Position numbers and translations under genes: made by a program | In this document: piece by piece, positions 22,248 to 34,001 of the stretch | Layout of the letters: every line of letters begins with the position of its first letter | Numbering within the stretch: position 1 is the stretch's first letter | Assembly: GCF_963082655.1 (NCBI RefSeq) | Contig: NC_081554.1 | Coordinates: forward strand, 65,594,518 to 65,658,517 | Direction: 5' to 3' | Length of the DNA: 64,000 nt | From: Stomoxys calcitrans | Taxonomy: Eukaryota; Arthropoda; Insecta; Diptera; Muscidae | The notes under the pieces: generated by a model | The model's input: only the letters and a program-made list of their open reading frames with translations | Database searches by the model: none | Told to the model about the DNA's origin: nothing

Positions 22248-22800
22248 TGCGAGTAGTACGTTGGTACGGGCGGCTGCTATCACTTTAATGGCCTCTGCGG
22301 GTATGCCATCAGGTTTTGGTGCTTTCTTATTCTTGAGGCTCTTGGCGGCCTGTAGTTCCTCAGTGGTGAACAGAGGTATCTTCGAGTATGACTCTGTTTC
22401 AGTATCGTCTTCTTTTATCTTATGCGCTGGGAATAGGGTGTTCTTTATGTTGTACACGGTATCCGCATCAATCTTGTCTATTGAGCTTCTCATTCCTAGC
22501 TTATGCATGACGATTTGGTGCCCGAGACACCATAGGTTTTTATTTATATCAAGTCTAGGCTCTTCCCATTTGTCTCTCTTGCTTTTATAGTGGCCTGGAG
22601 TTACTTCTTGGTAGTTTTGTATGCATCGTGTTCCGTCGCAGCGGCACCTCTGCTACGGACTCTTGTATATTTTCTTCTGGTCTTTATACAGTTTCGTCTG
22701 CATTCGTCGATCGAAGCATGCCACCAGTATACAGCTTGGCGGTTCGATTTTGTTGTGACTTGCTCCATAGTGGTTTCAGTAATATAGCTGCTATGGGTTC
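22248..22800 (-). pseudogene. R1-like LINE RT N-terminal relic
   Basis: The minus-strand frame 22508-22242 contains LFTTEELQAAKSLKNKKAP then KPDGIPAEAIKVI, the first RT motif (normally APGPDGIP). Upstream coding traces continue to about 22790 in other frames. The mariner end interrupts the LINE at 22247. Confidence 0.65.
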
Positions 22801-23453
22801 ATGAATGATGCATTTTTTCATTGTTCAGATAATTTTCAGTTTTTGTTTTGTTAGTTTTAGCGAATCATTCCACATATGGAAAATTCAGTTTATATATTTT
22901 TTTTAATTTACATCGATATACTTGCTTCAACTGCGCTTTATCCCACCAAAAGATAGTGATTGTGTTTTATATATATGACTCTCTTGTGTTAGCACACAAA
23001 ATTTATCAGATCTATATCAACATCACGCAGTTAATAAAACAGAGTACTACGCAGGGATTTTATTTACTTTGTGATGTGGAGTAAGCGGAATTAGATGGAA
23101 CTGATTATGGCAAAGAATTTCAAATGAAACTGTCAAACCACACCGCCCAGGGGAATGCAATATTATAATGGCAAAAATTGCTTTCAGTACTTTAATTTAG
23201 TCCATATGGCTTCAGGTAAGTGACGGATATGTATGTGGTTTTGTGGTGATAGATAATACATTTCAAAGCTTTTGTTTTAGTTTTCGCAAATGTTTCAGTC
23301 AATGCAAGCCTCATCATTTTCTAGGAATGTTTGGGGGACAACGAACATAATTAGGCAAATGGATTGTCGTCAAATATTAACCCAAAACCAAAATAAAATA
23401 AAAGTTAGGTATTGTCAAGTAATAAACTCATTTATTTAATGTATATGAGAAAA
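22801..23453. other. No gene seen; AT-rich
   Basis: Nothing recognisable apart from AT-rich sequence and short unrelated frames. Confidence 0.4.
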
Positions 23454-24770
23454 AATAAGTAAGAGCGTGCTATGTTCGGCCAGGCCGAAACTTATATACC
23501 CTCCACCATGGATAGCATTTGTCGAGTTCTTTGCACGGTATCTCTTTTTAGGCAAACAAAGAATAATTAATAAGAACTGTTGTGCTATTGGGGCTATATC
23601 AAGTTATAGCCGAGCCATAAATGAATTGAATGTTGACATTGTAGAAGTCATTGTGTAATATTTCAGTCCATTTGGATAATAATTGCGCCTTGTAGGGGCT
23701 CTAGAAGCAAAATCTGGAGATCGGTTTATATGGGAGCTGTATCAAGCTATAGATCGATTCAGACCATATTGGTCACGTATGTTGAAGGTCAACCGTGAAC
23801 CCGTTGTACAAAATTTCTGCCAAATCGAATGAGAATTAAGCCCTCTGGAGGCTCATGAAGTCAAGATATCAGATCGGTATATATGACAGCTATATCAGGT
23901 TATGAACCGATTGCGCTATACTACGCACAGTTGTTGGAAGTCATAACAAAACATCTCATGCAAAGTTTTAGTCAAATCGAAAGAATTGAAAGAAAATCTC
24001 AGACCTGTTTATATTGCAGCTATACCAAGTTATGAAGCGATTTGAACCATACTTAGCACAGTTCTTGGAAGTCATATAAAAACATTTCATGCAAAATTTT
24101 AGTCAAATCGGATGAGAATTGCGCCCTCTAGCGGCTCAAGAAGTCAAGATCTGAGATCGGTTTATATGGCAGTTATACCTAGTTATGAAGCGATTGGAAC
24201 CATACTTAGCACAGTTGTTGAAAGTGATACCAAAACATCACATAAAAATTGGAGCCAAATCGGATAAGAAATGCGCCCTCTAAAAGCTGAAGAAGTCAAG
24301 ACTCACGATGGGTTTATATGACAGCTATATCAGGTTAAAGACCGATTTGAACCATACTTAGCGAAATTGTAGGAAGTGATACCAAAATACCAAATGCAAA
24401 ATTTCAGTCAAATCGGTCGAGAATTGCGCCCTCTAGGGGCTCAAGAAGTCAAGACGCAAGATCCGTTTATATGACAACTATATGATACTATATACTATAT
24501 GACAACATGCACCGATTTGGCCCATTTACAATCCCTACCGACCTACACTAATAAAAAGTTTTTGTGTCAAATTTTAAGTGCCTAGCTTTATTTCTTCGAA
24601 AGTCAGCATGCTTTCGACAGACAGACGGACGGGCAGAAGGACGGACATGGCTAGATCGACTTAAAATGTCATGACGATCAAGAACTCAATAGGGTCTTAG
24701 ACGCATATTTCGAGGTGTTACAAACAGAATGACGATATTAGTATACCGCCATCCTATTGTGGAGGGTATA
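23454..24770 (+). mobile_element. DINE-like element, complete (first of a fused pair)
   Basis: The 5' end has AAGTAAGAGCGTGCTATG, the palindrome TTCGGCCAGGCCGAA and TATACCCTCCACCATG at 23495. Internal units of the GCGCCCTCTAGGGGCTCAAG type follow. The GACAGACGGACGGGCAG block is at 24618 and the 3' end TTGTGGAGGGTATA at 24757-24770. The next DINE copy starts without a gap. Confidence 0.85.
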
Positions 24771-26523
24771 CCAAGTAAAAGCACGCTAAGTTCGGCCTGG
24801 CCGAATCTTGGGAACCCACCACCATGAATTCTGCTAAAATATGTGAGCTATATCTGGTTGCAGACCGAATTGGAACATACTTTGCGCAGTTGTTGAGAGT
24901 CATAACAGAATACTATATGCAAAATTTCAGCAAAATCGAATACAAATCGCCGCTTGTAAGGGCTAAAAAAATCAAGTCGGGAGATCGGTTTCAATGGGAG
25001 CTATATCATGTTCTTGACCGATTTAGACCGTATTTAACACAGTTGTTGGAAATCATAACAAAATACCATTAACAAAATTTCAGCAAAATCGGATGAAAAT
25101 TTAGGCTTCCAGGGGCTGAAGTAGACAAATCGGGAGATCGGTTTATATGGGAACTATATCAGGTTATGGACCGATTTGGACCGTACATAACACAGTTGTT
25201 GGAAGTCAAAACGGAATACTATACGCAAAATTTCAGCCAAATCGGACAAAAGTTGCGGCTTCCAGGGATTCAAGAAATCGAATCGGGAAATCGGTTTACA
25301 TGGGAGCTATATCAGGTTCTTTACTGATTTGGACCGTACTTAACACAGATGTTGAAAGTCATAACAAAACACTACACCTGGAAAATTTCAGCCAAACCAG
25401 GCAAAAATTGCGGTTTCCAAGGCCTCAAGAAGTCAAATCGGGAGATCGGATTATATAGGAGCTATATTAGGTTCTTAGCCGATTTGGATCGTACTTCGCA
25501 CAGTTGTTGGAAGTCATAACGGAGCACTATGTGCAAATTTCAGCAAATCGGACAAAAATTACGGTTTCCAGGGGCTCAAGAAGTCAAATCGTGAAATCGG
25601 TTTTTAAAGGAGCTATATCTGGTTATTTACCGATTTGGACCGTACCTGACACAGTTGTTTAAAGTCATAGCAAAACATTACTCGCTAAATTTCAGCCAAA
25701 TCGGGAGAAAAATACGGTTTCCAGGGACTCAAGAAGTCAAATCGGGAGATCGGTTTATATGGGAGCTATATCAGGTTTTAGACTGATTTAGATCGTACTT
25801 GGCATAGTTATTGGAAGTCAAAACACTTTGTACAAAATTTCAGCAAAAAAAAGCTCAAAAAGCCAAATCGGGAGATCGGTTATATAGAAGTTCATCCAGA
25901 ATTAGTGCCGTGATATCCTCTTTTCTGCCATTATCGTATACTAGCAGCTTGAAAATATAAAAATTCGCTAATGAACATGAACAAAATTTGACACAGTGAG
26001 TTTTAGTAGAGCCCTTCCCATTCTTTTTAAATTTGGTCCAGATCGGACTATATTTGGATATAGCTGCCTATGGACCGATAGACCGATCCCCCGATATAAG
26101 GTATTAAGGCCATAAAAGATCCATTTATTACCCGATTTCTATGAAAATTGGGACAGTGATTTCTGGCAAATCCTTTCCTATTTCTGTCAAAAATAGTCCA
26201 GATCGGACCATATTTGGATATAGCTGCCATATAGCCCGATCACCCAAAATATTGGAAGTCAAAACACTTTGTACAAAATTTCAGCAAAAAAAAAAAGCTC
26301 AAAAAGCCAAATCGGGAGATCGGTTATATAGGAGTTATATTCAAATTTGAACCGCTATTGTGATTTCTACAGACGGACGGACGTACATGGCTAGATCGAA
26401 TCAGATTGTCGAGACTATCCTGAATATATATACTTTATGGGGTCCTATATGAATATTTCGACGTGTTACAAACGGAATGACTAGATTAGTATACCCCCAT
26501 CCTATGGTGGTGAGTATAAAAAT
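24771..26523 (+). mobile_element. DINE-like element, complete, with internal insertion
   Basis: The 5' end AAGTAAAAGCACGCTAAG, palindrome TTCGGCCTGGCCGAA and ACCCACCACCAT (24814) are followed by five units. Their markers lie at 25105, 25258, 25413, 25564 and 25717 (period 151-155 bp). The 3' end CCTATGGTGGTGAGTATAAA lies at 26501-26520. A foreign DINE segment of the opposite orientation interrupts it at 25893-26250. Confidence 0.85.
25893..26250 (-). mobile_element. Inverted DINE segment inside another DINE, flanked by an ~83-bp repeat
   Basis: The host sequence ATTGGAAGTCAAAACACTTT through GGTTATATAG occurs both at 25810-25892 and at 26251-26335, on either side of this insert. The insert itself closely matches 28340-28617, with shared wording such as TTGGGACAGTGATTTCTGGC and CATATAGCCCGATCACCC. 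Confidence 0.75.
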
Positions 26524-27405
26524 TATCTTATACATATATGATAGGCCCTATAGCTGAATTGCATGCATCTCAATCTTCCAGGTTTGATTTGAAAACGTAA
26601 TTTACAAGTAAGAACATAATGTTTATTAGAACTGAGAACATAAAATGCTTGGTATATGTCACATCACTAATGTCAAAGGAAGATTTTGTTGTGAATGTGT
26701 CCCATGTCATGTGAATTTCCTGGAAAAACGAAACAAGTGAATTGGCAAACAAACTTGATAGAATTTTAAGCTGTCTAGCTTCTTCAGTTCATTTAATGAG
26801 GTTTTCGGGTTTCTTCTTTGTGCTTTGTTATATTGGTGACATAAGTCAGAATCTAAAAGCAACAGCTCAGTCCCATCATGTAGTCATTCACAAGTTGCCT
26901 TGCTTTTCCTTTTGGGTATCCTAAGAATACAACCTATTTAAAAACAGACACTCGAATGGCTTCAAAATGATTTCGGGGAACTCTTTTTAATGGGGTTTCG
27001 TTTCATTTTGAGTGTGTCTGTGGATTTTCTAAATAATTTCGTAATGGCTATGGATTCCCACAATACTCATCTGTCCTTCATTCCATTTGCAATGAAAAGC
27101 AAAACATTTCCAAGTGGACCAAAAAGATTCAAAATAGTGTCAGTTCTATGACACAACATACCACATACGTATGAGTTATTTATTAGAATCAAGTTCTTGA
27201 TAGAAAAGTGTGCCTAAAGTAATTACATTGCACAATAATGTCTTTATATTTAATACTTACAGTAAATAAGTAAGTGAGTGTATAATCTTGGAAGATCCCT
27301 ACAAGAGGATTGTATTTATTCCTGTTGAATTCATAATTTGTAAAAGATAGATCTAACATAAAATTTAATGTGTTTCGATAAGTATGCAAGTGGTTTTGAT
27401 TCTAA
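26524..27405. other. No gene seen
   Basis: AT-rich sequence without recognisable motifs. The frames at 26570 (minus) and 26742 (plus) are about 60 codons long and match nothing I know. Confidence 0.4.
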
Positions 27406-27461
27406 AGGGTGATTTTTTAGGTATTATCTTTTTGGCAACACTGGTTTAAACAGCTCACGCT
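27406..27461 (+). mobile_element. Solo terminal repeat of a DD41D mariner
   Basis: AAAGGGTGATTTTTTAGG followed by ATCTTTTTGGCAACACTG matches the outer end of the element at 10775-11870. After about 55 bp it passes into a LINE relic, so only one end remains. Confidence 0.75.
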
Positions 27462-27864
27462 AGACATGACCCAGATACCCGAACAGCTGATCATTTAACT
27501 GCTCAACAATCTCGTTGCGAAATCTGTTACAGTCGATGTAGGCTTTCGATTTCAGAAATACATTTTCCAGAAATGTAATGGCTTTCCAATATATATCTTA
27601 ATACAAAATACGTTAATAAATTATATCTTGACCACTGCACCACTTCTTTGATTGTAAGTATCTACAGCGATCGCGTAACCTCGCTACATGCTCAGTCCTT
27701 ACTCTTTTGGGTATACCTCAAATCCCATGTGGCCATCTAGTCTGGAGCCATTGGTATCGAAGTCTATTTCCAGGCATATTGTAGTTCTCATCGGCTGTAT
27801 CTGATAGAGTGGTACAGTAAATCTATTCTAGAAGTACTGAACCATACTTCACAGAAATGAGCAG
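27462..27864 (-). pseudogene. LINE RNase H region relic
   Basis: This aligns with 60180-60560, which encodes the RNase H region of the same LINE family on the same strand (compare GACAGTCGAGGG there with TACAGTCGATGTAGGC here, and the CCACCACTTCCTTAATTG counterpart near 27640). Stops are frequent and no active-site set is complete. Confidence 0.5.
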
Positions 27865-28975
27865 GGTATTTTTGAACTCACTGTGCCACATTTCATCGAA
27901 ATCAGATGGAAAATGACAAATTTATTGCCTCAAAACTTTAAATAGGACCATATTTGGATATAGCTGCTCTATGGACCGACCGCCCGATCCCCCGATATAG
28001 GGTAGTAAGGCCATAAAAGATACATTTATTACCCGATTTCGATGAAAATTGGCACAGTGAGTTCTGGTAGATCCCTTCCTATTCCTGTCAAATGTCGTCT
28101 AGATCGGACCATATTTGGATATTGCTGCAATATAGACCGATCTCCCAATGTAGTATAATGAGCTTGTAAAAGGAGCATTTTTCATCCGATTTCGATGAAA
28201 TTTGGCACATTGAGTTCTGATAGACCCCTACACCTATTTGTTGAATGTGGTCCAGATCAGACCATATTTGGATATGGCTGGCATACAAACCAATATCCCG
28301 GTATACAGTATTGAACTCATAAGAGGAGCATTTTTATCCGATTTCGGCAAAATTTGGCACAGTAAGTTTAAGTAGACCCCTTCCCATTCTTTTTAAATTT
28401 GGTCCAGATCGGACTATATTTGGATATAGTTGCCCTATGGACCGACCGCCCGATCCCCCGATATAAGGTATTAAGGCCATAAAAGATCCATTTATAACCC
28501 GATTTCTATGAAAATTGGGACAGTGATTTCTGGCAAATCCTTTCCTATTTCTGTCAAAAATAGTCCAGATCGGACCATATTTGGATATAACTGTCATATA
28601 GCCCGATCACCCAAAATAGTGTAATGAACCTATAAAAGGAGAATATTTCATCCGATTTTGACGAAATTTGGCACAGTGATTTTTTGTAGACCCCTACCCG
28701 TTCTTGTTGAATGTGGTTCAGATCGGATCATATCCGATCTCCCGATATAGGGTATAAAAGGATCATTTTTCATTCGATTTCGATGAAATTTGAAACAGTG
28801 AGTTTTGATACACTTCTACACCTTTCTGTTGAATAACGTTCAGATCGGACCATATTGGGATATAGCTGCCATATAGACAGATTTCTCGATATAGAGTATT
28901 GAGCCTTTAAAAGGATAATTTTTCATCCTCCACCCCTTCCTGTTGAATATCCTCCAGATCGGGCCATTTATTTGT
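27865..28975 (-). mobile_element. DINE-like internal repeat array without ends
   Basis: About six units are recognisable by GGATATAGCTGC or variants at 27956, 28117, 28270, 28432 and 28583, spaced 151-162 bp. The subfamily signature is CCCGATATAGGGTA..TAATGAGCC. No 5' palindrome or 3' terminus is visible, so the array is a fragment. Confidence 0.7.
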
Positions 28976-29285
28976 GCCAGAATAAGTCTACATGTTCTCT
29001 CTAAGACTCGAAAAAAATGTCCTTTGTCTGATCGTGCTTTTCTTCTGTCTTAGCTTGGGAAAGAAAAAAATTGGATTTTATGTGAATTGTAATTAGTTTC
29101 TCAGACAACGGAGGAAATCTGTAGAATAATTATTTCAGATTTGGGCTTACCGCAAATTCACTGCAAAACTCATATCTAGTATCATGGAATCTACAATACA
29201 ACTTGAAAAGATTAGATTTTTTTTGTGATGCATCTTCTAATCCATCGCCCTTCCCCTAGGAGGGTAGTATTGGCCTGTAACTTTT
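28976..29285. other. No gene seen
   Basis: About 300 bp of AT-rich sequence without recognisable motifs. Confidence 0.4.
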
Positions 29286-29994
29286 TTGTACCCACCACCG
29301 AAGCATGGGGGTATATTCATTTTGTCATTCCGTTTGCAACACATCGAAATATCCATTTCCGACCCTATAAAGTATATATATTCGTGATCAGCGTAAAAAT
29401 CCAAGACGATCTAGACATGTCCGTCCGTCTGTCCGTTTGTCCGTCTGTCTGTTGAAATCACGCTACAGTCTTTAAAAATAGAGCTATTGAGCTGAAATTT
29501 GCACAGATTCTTTTTTTGTCCATAAGCAGGTTAATTTCGAAGATGGACTTTATCTTGATATAGCCCCCATATAGACCGATCCACCGATTTAGGGTCTTAG
29601 GCCCATAAAAGCCACATTTATTATCCGATTTTGCATAACGATATTTTTATGCAAATCGGTCCAGATTTGGATATAGCTGCCATGTGCACCGATATCTCGA
29701 TTTAAAGTCGTGGCCCCATAAAAGCCGCATTTATAATCCGATTTCACTGAAATTTGACACAGTCTTATGTTAGGCTTTTCGACATCCGTGTCGTATATGG
29801 TTCAGATCGGTTTATTTTTAGATATAGCTACTGTACTTATTAGTATTTGGTGCAAATCGGAACATATTTTGATATGGGACATAAGTTATGAAATTTTCAC
29901 CGAATTTTGATGAAAGGTGGTTTACATATATACCCGAGGTGGTGGGTATCCAAAGTTCGGCCCGGACGAACTTAACGCCTTTTTACTTGTTATT
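29286..29994 (-). mobile_element. Compact complete DINE-like element
   Basis: This 709-bp copy has both ends. The 3' terminus is on the left (GTACCCACCACCGAAGC, then GTCCGTCCGTCTGTCCG at about 29418). The 5' terminus is on the right (GGTGGTGGGTATCC at about 29939, TTCGGCCCGGACGAA at 29953, TTTTTACTTGTT at about 29978). Only about two internal units lie between them. It is a useful reference for the others. Confidence 0.85.
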
Positions 29995-30989
29995 ACAAAC
30001 ATTAGCCAACGCTTATACTGTATATTGGACATTATAGGTGTAGATTCAGAAATTATGGTCCATTTTTCTCTTTCTTCGCTGATTGACCCGAAATCTTAAC
30101 AATGATTTCATAGTTACTACCTTTATCTGAAATTTAATATAGCTACCCCAGGTAACATCACGGAAAGGTAAGTGCCCACAATTGAGATGAAGATGAAACA
30201 AAGATTGGTCTGGACTTTGTCAATTCAAAGCCAATCAGAACTGTTATTTGGTATCCAACATTTCCTGCTTGCTTCAATATTACACATGTTTCTGCCTATC
30301 CTTAAGCTTACTCAGATTAGTATAAATGTCTACACGAAAGTCTTGTAGAGTCTTAAATGTAATATTTAGTTTCAAATGCTTGCTTCCAGTCATTACTTGT
30401 ATTCTGCTTCAGCATGGAAAACCCCATTTTCAAGTTCTAGTTTCAAGCTGTCATTTTAGCCGATATCGTAGATCACATAACCAAATGTATGCTTTTCCTG
30501 AAATTCGTAATGACATGTATTACGAAGCGTTGTTATGTGAGAAGTTTGCCCTGTTCTTAAATGGAATGTAAATGGACAAAATTTACAATTTATTATGAAC
30601 ACTTTTTTCTTATGTTTATGACATTATGATAGCTTGGTGGCAACTGTCCATAACATGTCAGAGATTAAAAAGTTACTAATTGCATATTTGCCATGGAATC
30701 ATATGAGGGAGGAGCAGAATCAAGAGAACCATATTTGTCATCATTAGGAGCTAATTAGACACACAATTTCATTGTAACCATTCGTAATGAGAGTTAATAA
30801 TGATAAAGCAACCAACTGCTGAGTAAAATCCATTTTGCACACAAAAGCATGCAGGGAAAAGTGAATTATTCTTGCTAAATGTACTCCAGAACGTGTGTAA
30901 GCAATGTTTTTCGTTTAAACCATTTATTTTTGTATTAGTGGATGAGAATAAATTCACACATGCTTACATGTGAATTTAATATTTTTATT
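29995..30989. other. No gene seen
   Basis: A 1-kb AT-rich stretch. The 81-codon frame at 30326 and the 62-codon minus frame at 30769 resemble no family I recognise. Confidence 0.4.
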
Positions 30990-31984
30990 AAAGACCAGCT
31001 CGCCCGGCTCGCATCGCTACACCCAAAAACGCTTTTTAAAATTGATGTTTCTTTAGAAATTTTTAAACCTGTATAGTAATCCTTCGTCCAAACTACGACG
31101 CGAGACGGCTATTATTATTGTAAACGAAATAGGGATGACTTTTCGGGGTTAAAGACATTCAGGGCTATGGGTCCATTTCAGATACACACCAATCGATTTG
31201 CGATACAACATTTTCAAAGATCCACAGGACCTGTGTCAACCCCAATTTGAAGCAAAAATTGTATTCTACTACCCAAAACATATCATTGGTGCCCCATTCT
31301 ATAATGACCTAGCCAACGCAGCTGTTGTATTTTGATATGTGTAATTATGCTATCGCCATCATACAGCTAATTCAGTTCGTGGTTTACATGACGCCTATAT
31401 TCTCCATTAACGCAAACTGGTCCATATATTTTACGAAGAATCTTTCTCTCAACACCCCAAGCACTGCCTCGTCTGATTTTACAAGTACTTAGCGTCTTGC
31501 ATAGTGTTATCTTCGTCTGTCGAGAGATGGCCTTGTTTTTAAACTGCTTGCTTAATCTAAAGTGGTAAATGTTGCCAGTATTATACTTCGCTTTGTTTCA
31601 AAACTGGTGTCATTCGTTTCGGTTACGGCAGTGCCGAGGAGATAAAGTTGCTAATTATCTCAAAGTTGTGGTTCCCAACTTTCTCCATTTTCTTTATATG
31701 ATCGGTGTTATAAGGAGTTTTGGGGTTTGAAACTATCCATTTTGTCTTATCACCATTTACTGTCAGACCAATTTTCACTGACTCTCTTCGATTCTTTCAA
31801 AGGCTGTAGTTACTACTTCTGTTGACCGACCTATGATGTCGATTTCGTCGGCATAGGCGTGTAGCATGTGTTCTCTTGTGATTAGTGTGCCATATCTATT
31901 CCCATCTGCATCTCGTATAATCTTCTCCATCAGGATATTAAAGAGATGATACGATAGGCTGTCTCCTTGTCTGAAACCATCACC
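30990..31984 (-). pseudogene. RTE-type LINE reverse transcriptase relic
   Basis: On the minus strand, LNILMEKIIRDADGNRYGTL and ITREHMLHAYADEIDIIGRS lie at about 31950-31830. The catalytic box reads YADE where active elements have YADD. Downstream, ERKILRKIYGPVCVNGEYRR lies near 31450 and KIQQLRWLGH near 31300, the C-terminal region of RTE proteins. Many stops are present. The GC-rich first bases near 30995 may be the end of a different Helitron-like repeat. Confidence 0.7.
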
Positions 31985-32215
31985 GAGATCTGGCGTTTCT
32001 GAAAATTAGAGTAATGGGGAGGGTTCGTCCTTCATCAGATATCGTTCCCTTCTTCAGATATCAAAAAATGTAGTACCCTATTTTCACCACGGGATCACTA
32101 TGCACCATCTGTGAAAATTTCAAGAAAATTGGTTAGCCGTTTTTGAATCTATAAGGAACACACGAACAAACATACAAACAGATAAACAAACTCAAATTGC
32201 TTTTTATATGCAAGA
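31985..32215 (-). mobile_element. 5' fragment of a Helitron-like repeat
   Basis: The reverse complement matches the start of the element at 40498 (TTTGTTCGTGTGTTCCTTAT, CCCGTGGTGAAAATAGGG, TTTTCAGAAACGCCAGATC). It joins the RTE sequence at about 31985. Only about 230 bp of the repeat is present. Confidence 0.65.
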
Positions 32216-32411
32216 AGAAGATAGGCGCTTGAAATTTCAGCTGAGGGAATTTTTCCAGTTCGCCATGCATCGTACTGCCGTAAATTTTATCTGTGTTTTC
32301 CTGAGTTTTCTGAATCTTTTATCGAGGGCGACATAATGAACCATAGGACCGGTTGCGACATGATGCGATTGGTTATTTAAAGGCGCCAATAACACGCCTT
32401 TTCACATTGGG
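32216..32411 (-). mobile_element. RTE leader fragment
   Basis: The reverse complement of 32365-32398 gives AAGGCGTGTTATTGGCGCCT then TTAAATAACCAA, the conserved leader block also seen at 3850, 8590 and 42505. It is short and has no coding part. Confidence 0.55.
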
Positions 32412-34001
32412 TATCACAGGCGTATCAGATGTGTATGTCCGGCACTCAATTCCAATCTGCATTCTGTGGACGCCTACGGAAACTCTCATCTGAGCTTCTC
32501 ATAAACAGCACACAAATAGGAGCTCAGTTCCAAGGAGTTCTGATCCGCGTGGTGTTCATAATTATCTTGTGTATTATAATTCGGCTTAATGGAAAAAGTC
32601 ATAATTTAAAAGACTTGCATTTCCTTTGACAGCAATTCCTTCTCTGGTACACCTAGCGCTGTTGCCCCGAAATAGGTCTTCTTCGTACACTTAAATACTG
32701 AAATATTTGAAATGTAACCCTTTATTTTAAAGGTAAATTGTTTTTAAAGCTTCTATTCCTATTTTGCAAGCAGTGGCCATTCCCGGTGAGCTATTAGTCT
32801 TATTTTATTAATTGAACATACAATCAAACAAAAAAATCTAAAATTTGAATTTTTGATATTTAAATTTACGTTTTATGTTGTACCGCGAATTCAAAATTGA
32901 CATCTGCTATACCATCAGCTGTGCTGATGCGCCCACCTTATTAAATACGCCTTGCTGGCTCTGATTGGTCAATTCAAATTTACCAAAAAGTTTTAAATGT
33001 TAGGGCGAATCGAATTTTATTCTCCTTGCTTACAAATTTTGCTTTGTTGTAACAATTCGCCGATGCGGCCACCTTATAAATACGCCTTGGGTGAGACTGA
33101 ATCGGATTAGAATTCTTTAAACAGTCCGAGTATAGTGCGCTTTCCACAAACCTTGAACCAATACTTCAAAGTGTAACAAACTGAATGAAGAAGTTACACT
33201 ACACCCACCCTATGATAGTGAAAATAAAACGATCTGAATCCTGGTTGGAGGACATATGTACAAAATTCAGCTCGATCCCACTCAACTCATGTTTGCTTGT
33301 TTAAATTTACATTTTATTTTTCAAGTTTACAGGTTTTTCTTTCTGTCCATATATTCAAAAACCCAAAAAGCAACATTCAGTGACTTTAACAGAGTCGAAT
33401 GCATGGGGATATTTACGACTCATAAATTGGAATGCATTGCTGTTTATTTTTTTTATTTGCAGAGTAAAAAGCCCCCAAAAGTGTGCTTTACCACAATAAT
33501 AATTCTTCCGCTGGTTGGTTTTTTCACAGCACCCTTCAGGGTTTTTTTTACACTCTCCCTCGTCCTTGGGCCACTTGGTGAATGTGTTGCATGTCTGCAC
33601 ATTCCTTTTTTTTGCGTGGCTTATAAATTGTTCACCTTGGTTAGCTTAATAAAACACGATTTTGAGTGCTGTTTCTGGCATATAATTTAAGATTTCCGTA
33701 TGCACACATACACTTTCTTATGCATAAGTGGTGGGTTGTCATTTCTGTTTTTTTACTTTACTAAAGGGAAATTTGCAAAGAGGAAATGTGTGCAACCGGA
33801 AACTTGCCAATACTTTCATATATTGTACACACCATAGTAGGGGTATTTGTGTATAAGTTAAAATATTTCGAATTCCCATTAGCCTTGTCATTGATTTACA
33901 ACCATTGATGCATGATTAAATGGAAAGCAAATTGAGGACATATTTTTGTTGTAAATATGCGGATTAAAAGGTTTGATGTAAATAGTAATTTTAAGTAAAC
34001 A
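32412..34001. other. No gene seen; small direct repeat
   Basis: GATGCGCCCACCTTATTAAA at 32927 and GATGCGGCCACCTTATAAAT at about 33062 form a diverged direct repeat, each followed by TACGCCTTG. The 144-codon frame at 33256 and its minus shadow at 33355 have low-complexity hydrophobic content and no recognised domain. Confidence 0.4.

Noticed and set aside
33256..33690. 144-codon hydrophobic frame as a possible membrane protein gene
   Set aside because: Its T-rich composition explains the hydrophobicity; no splice or promoter context and no family resemblance.
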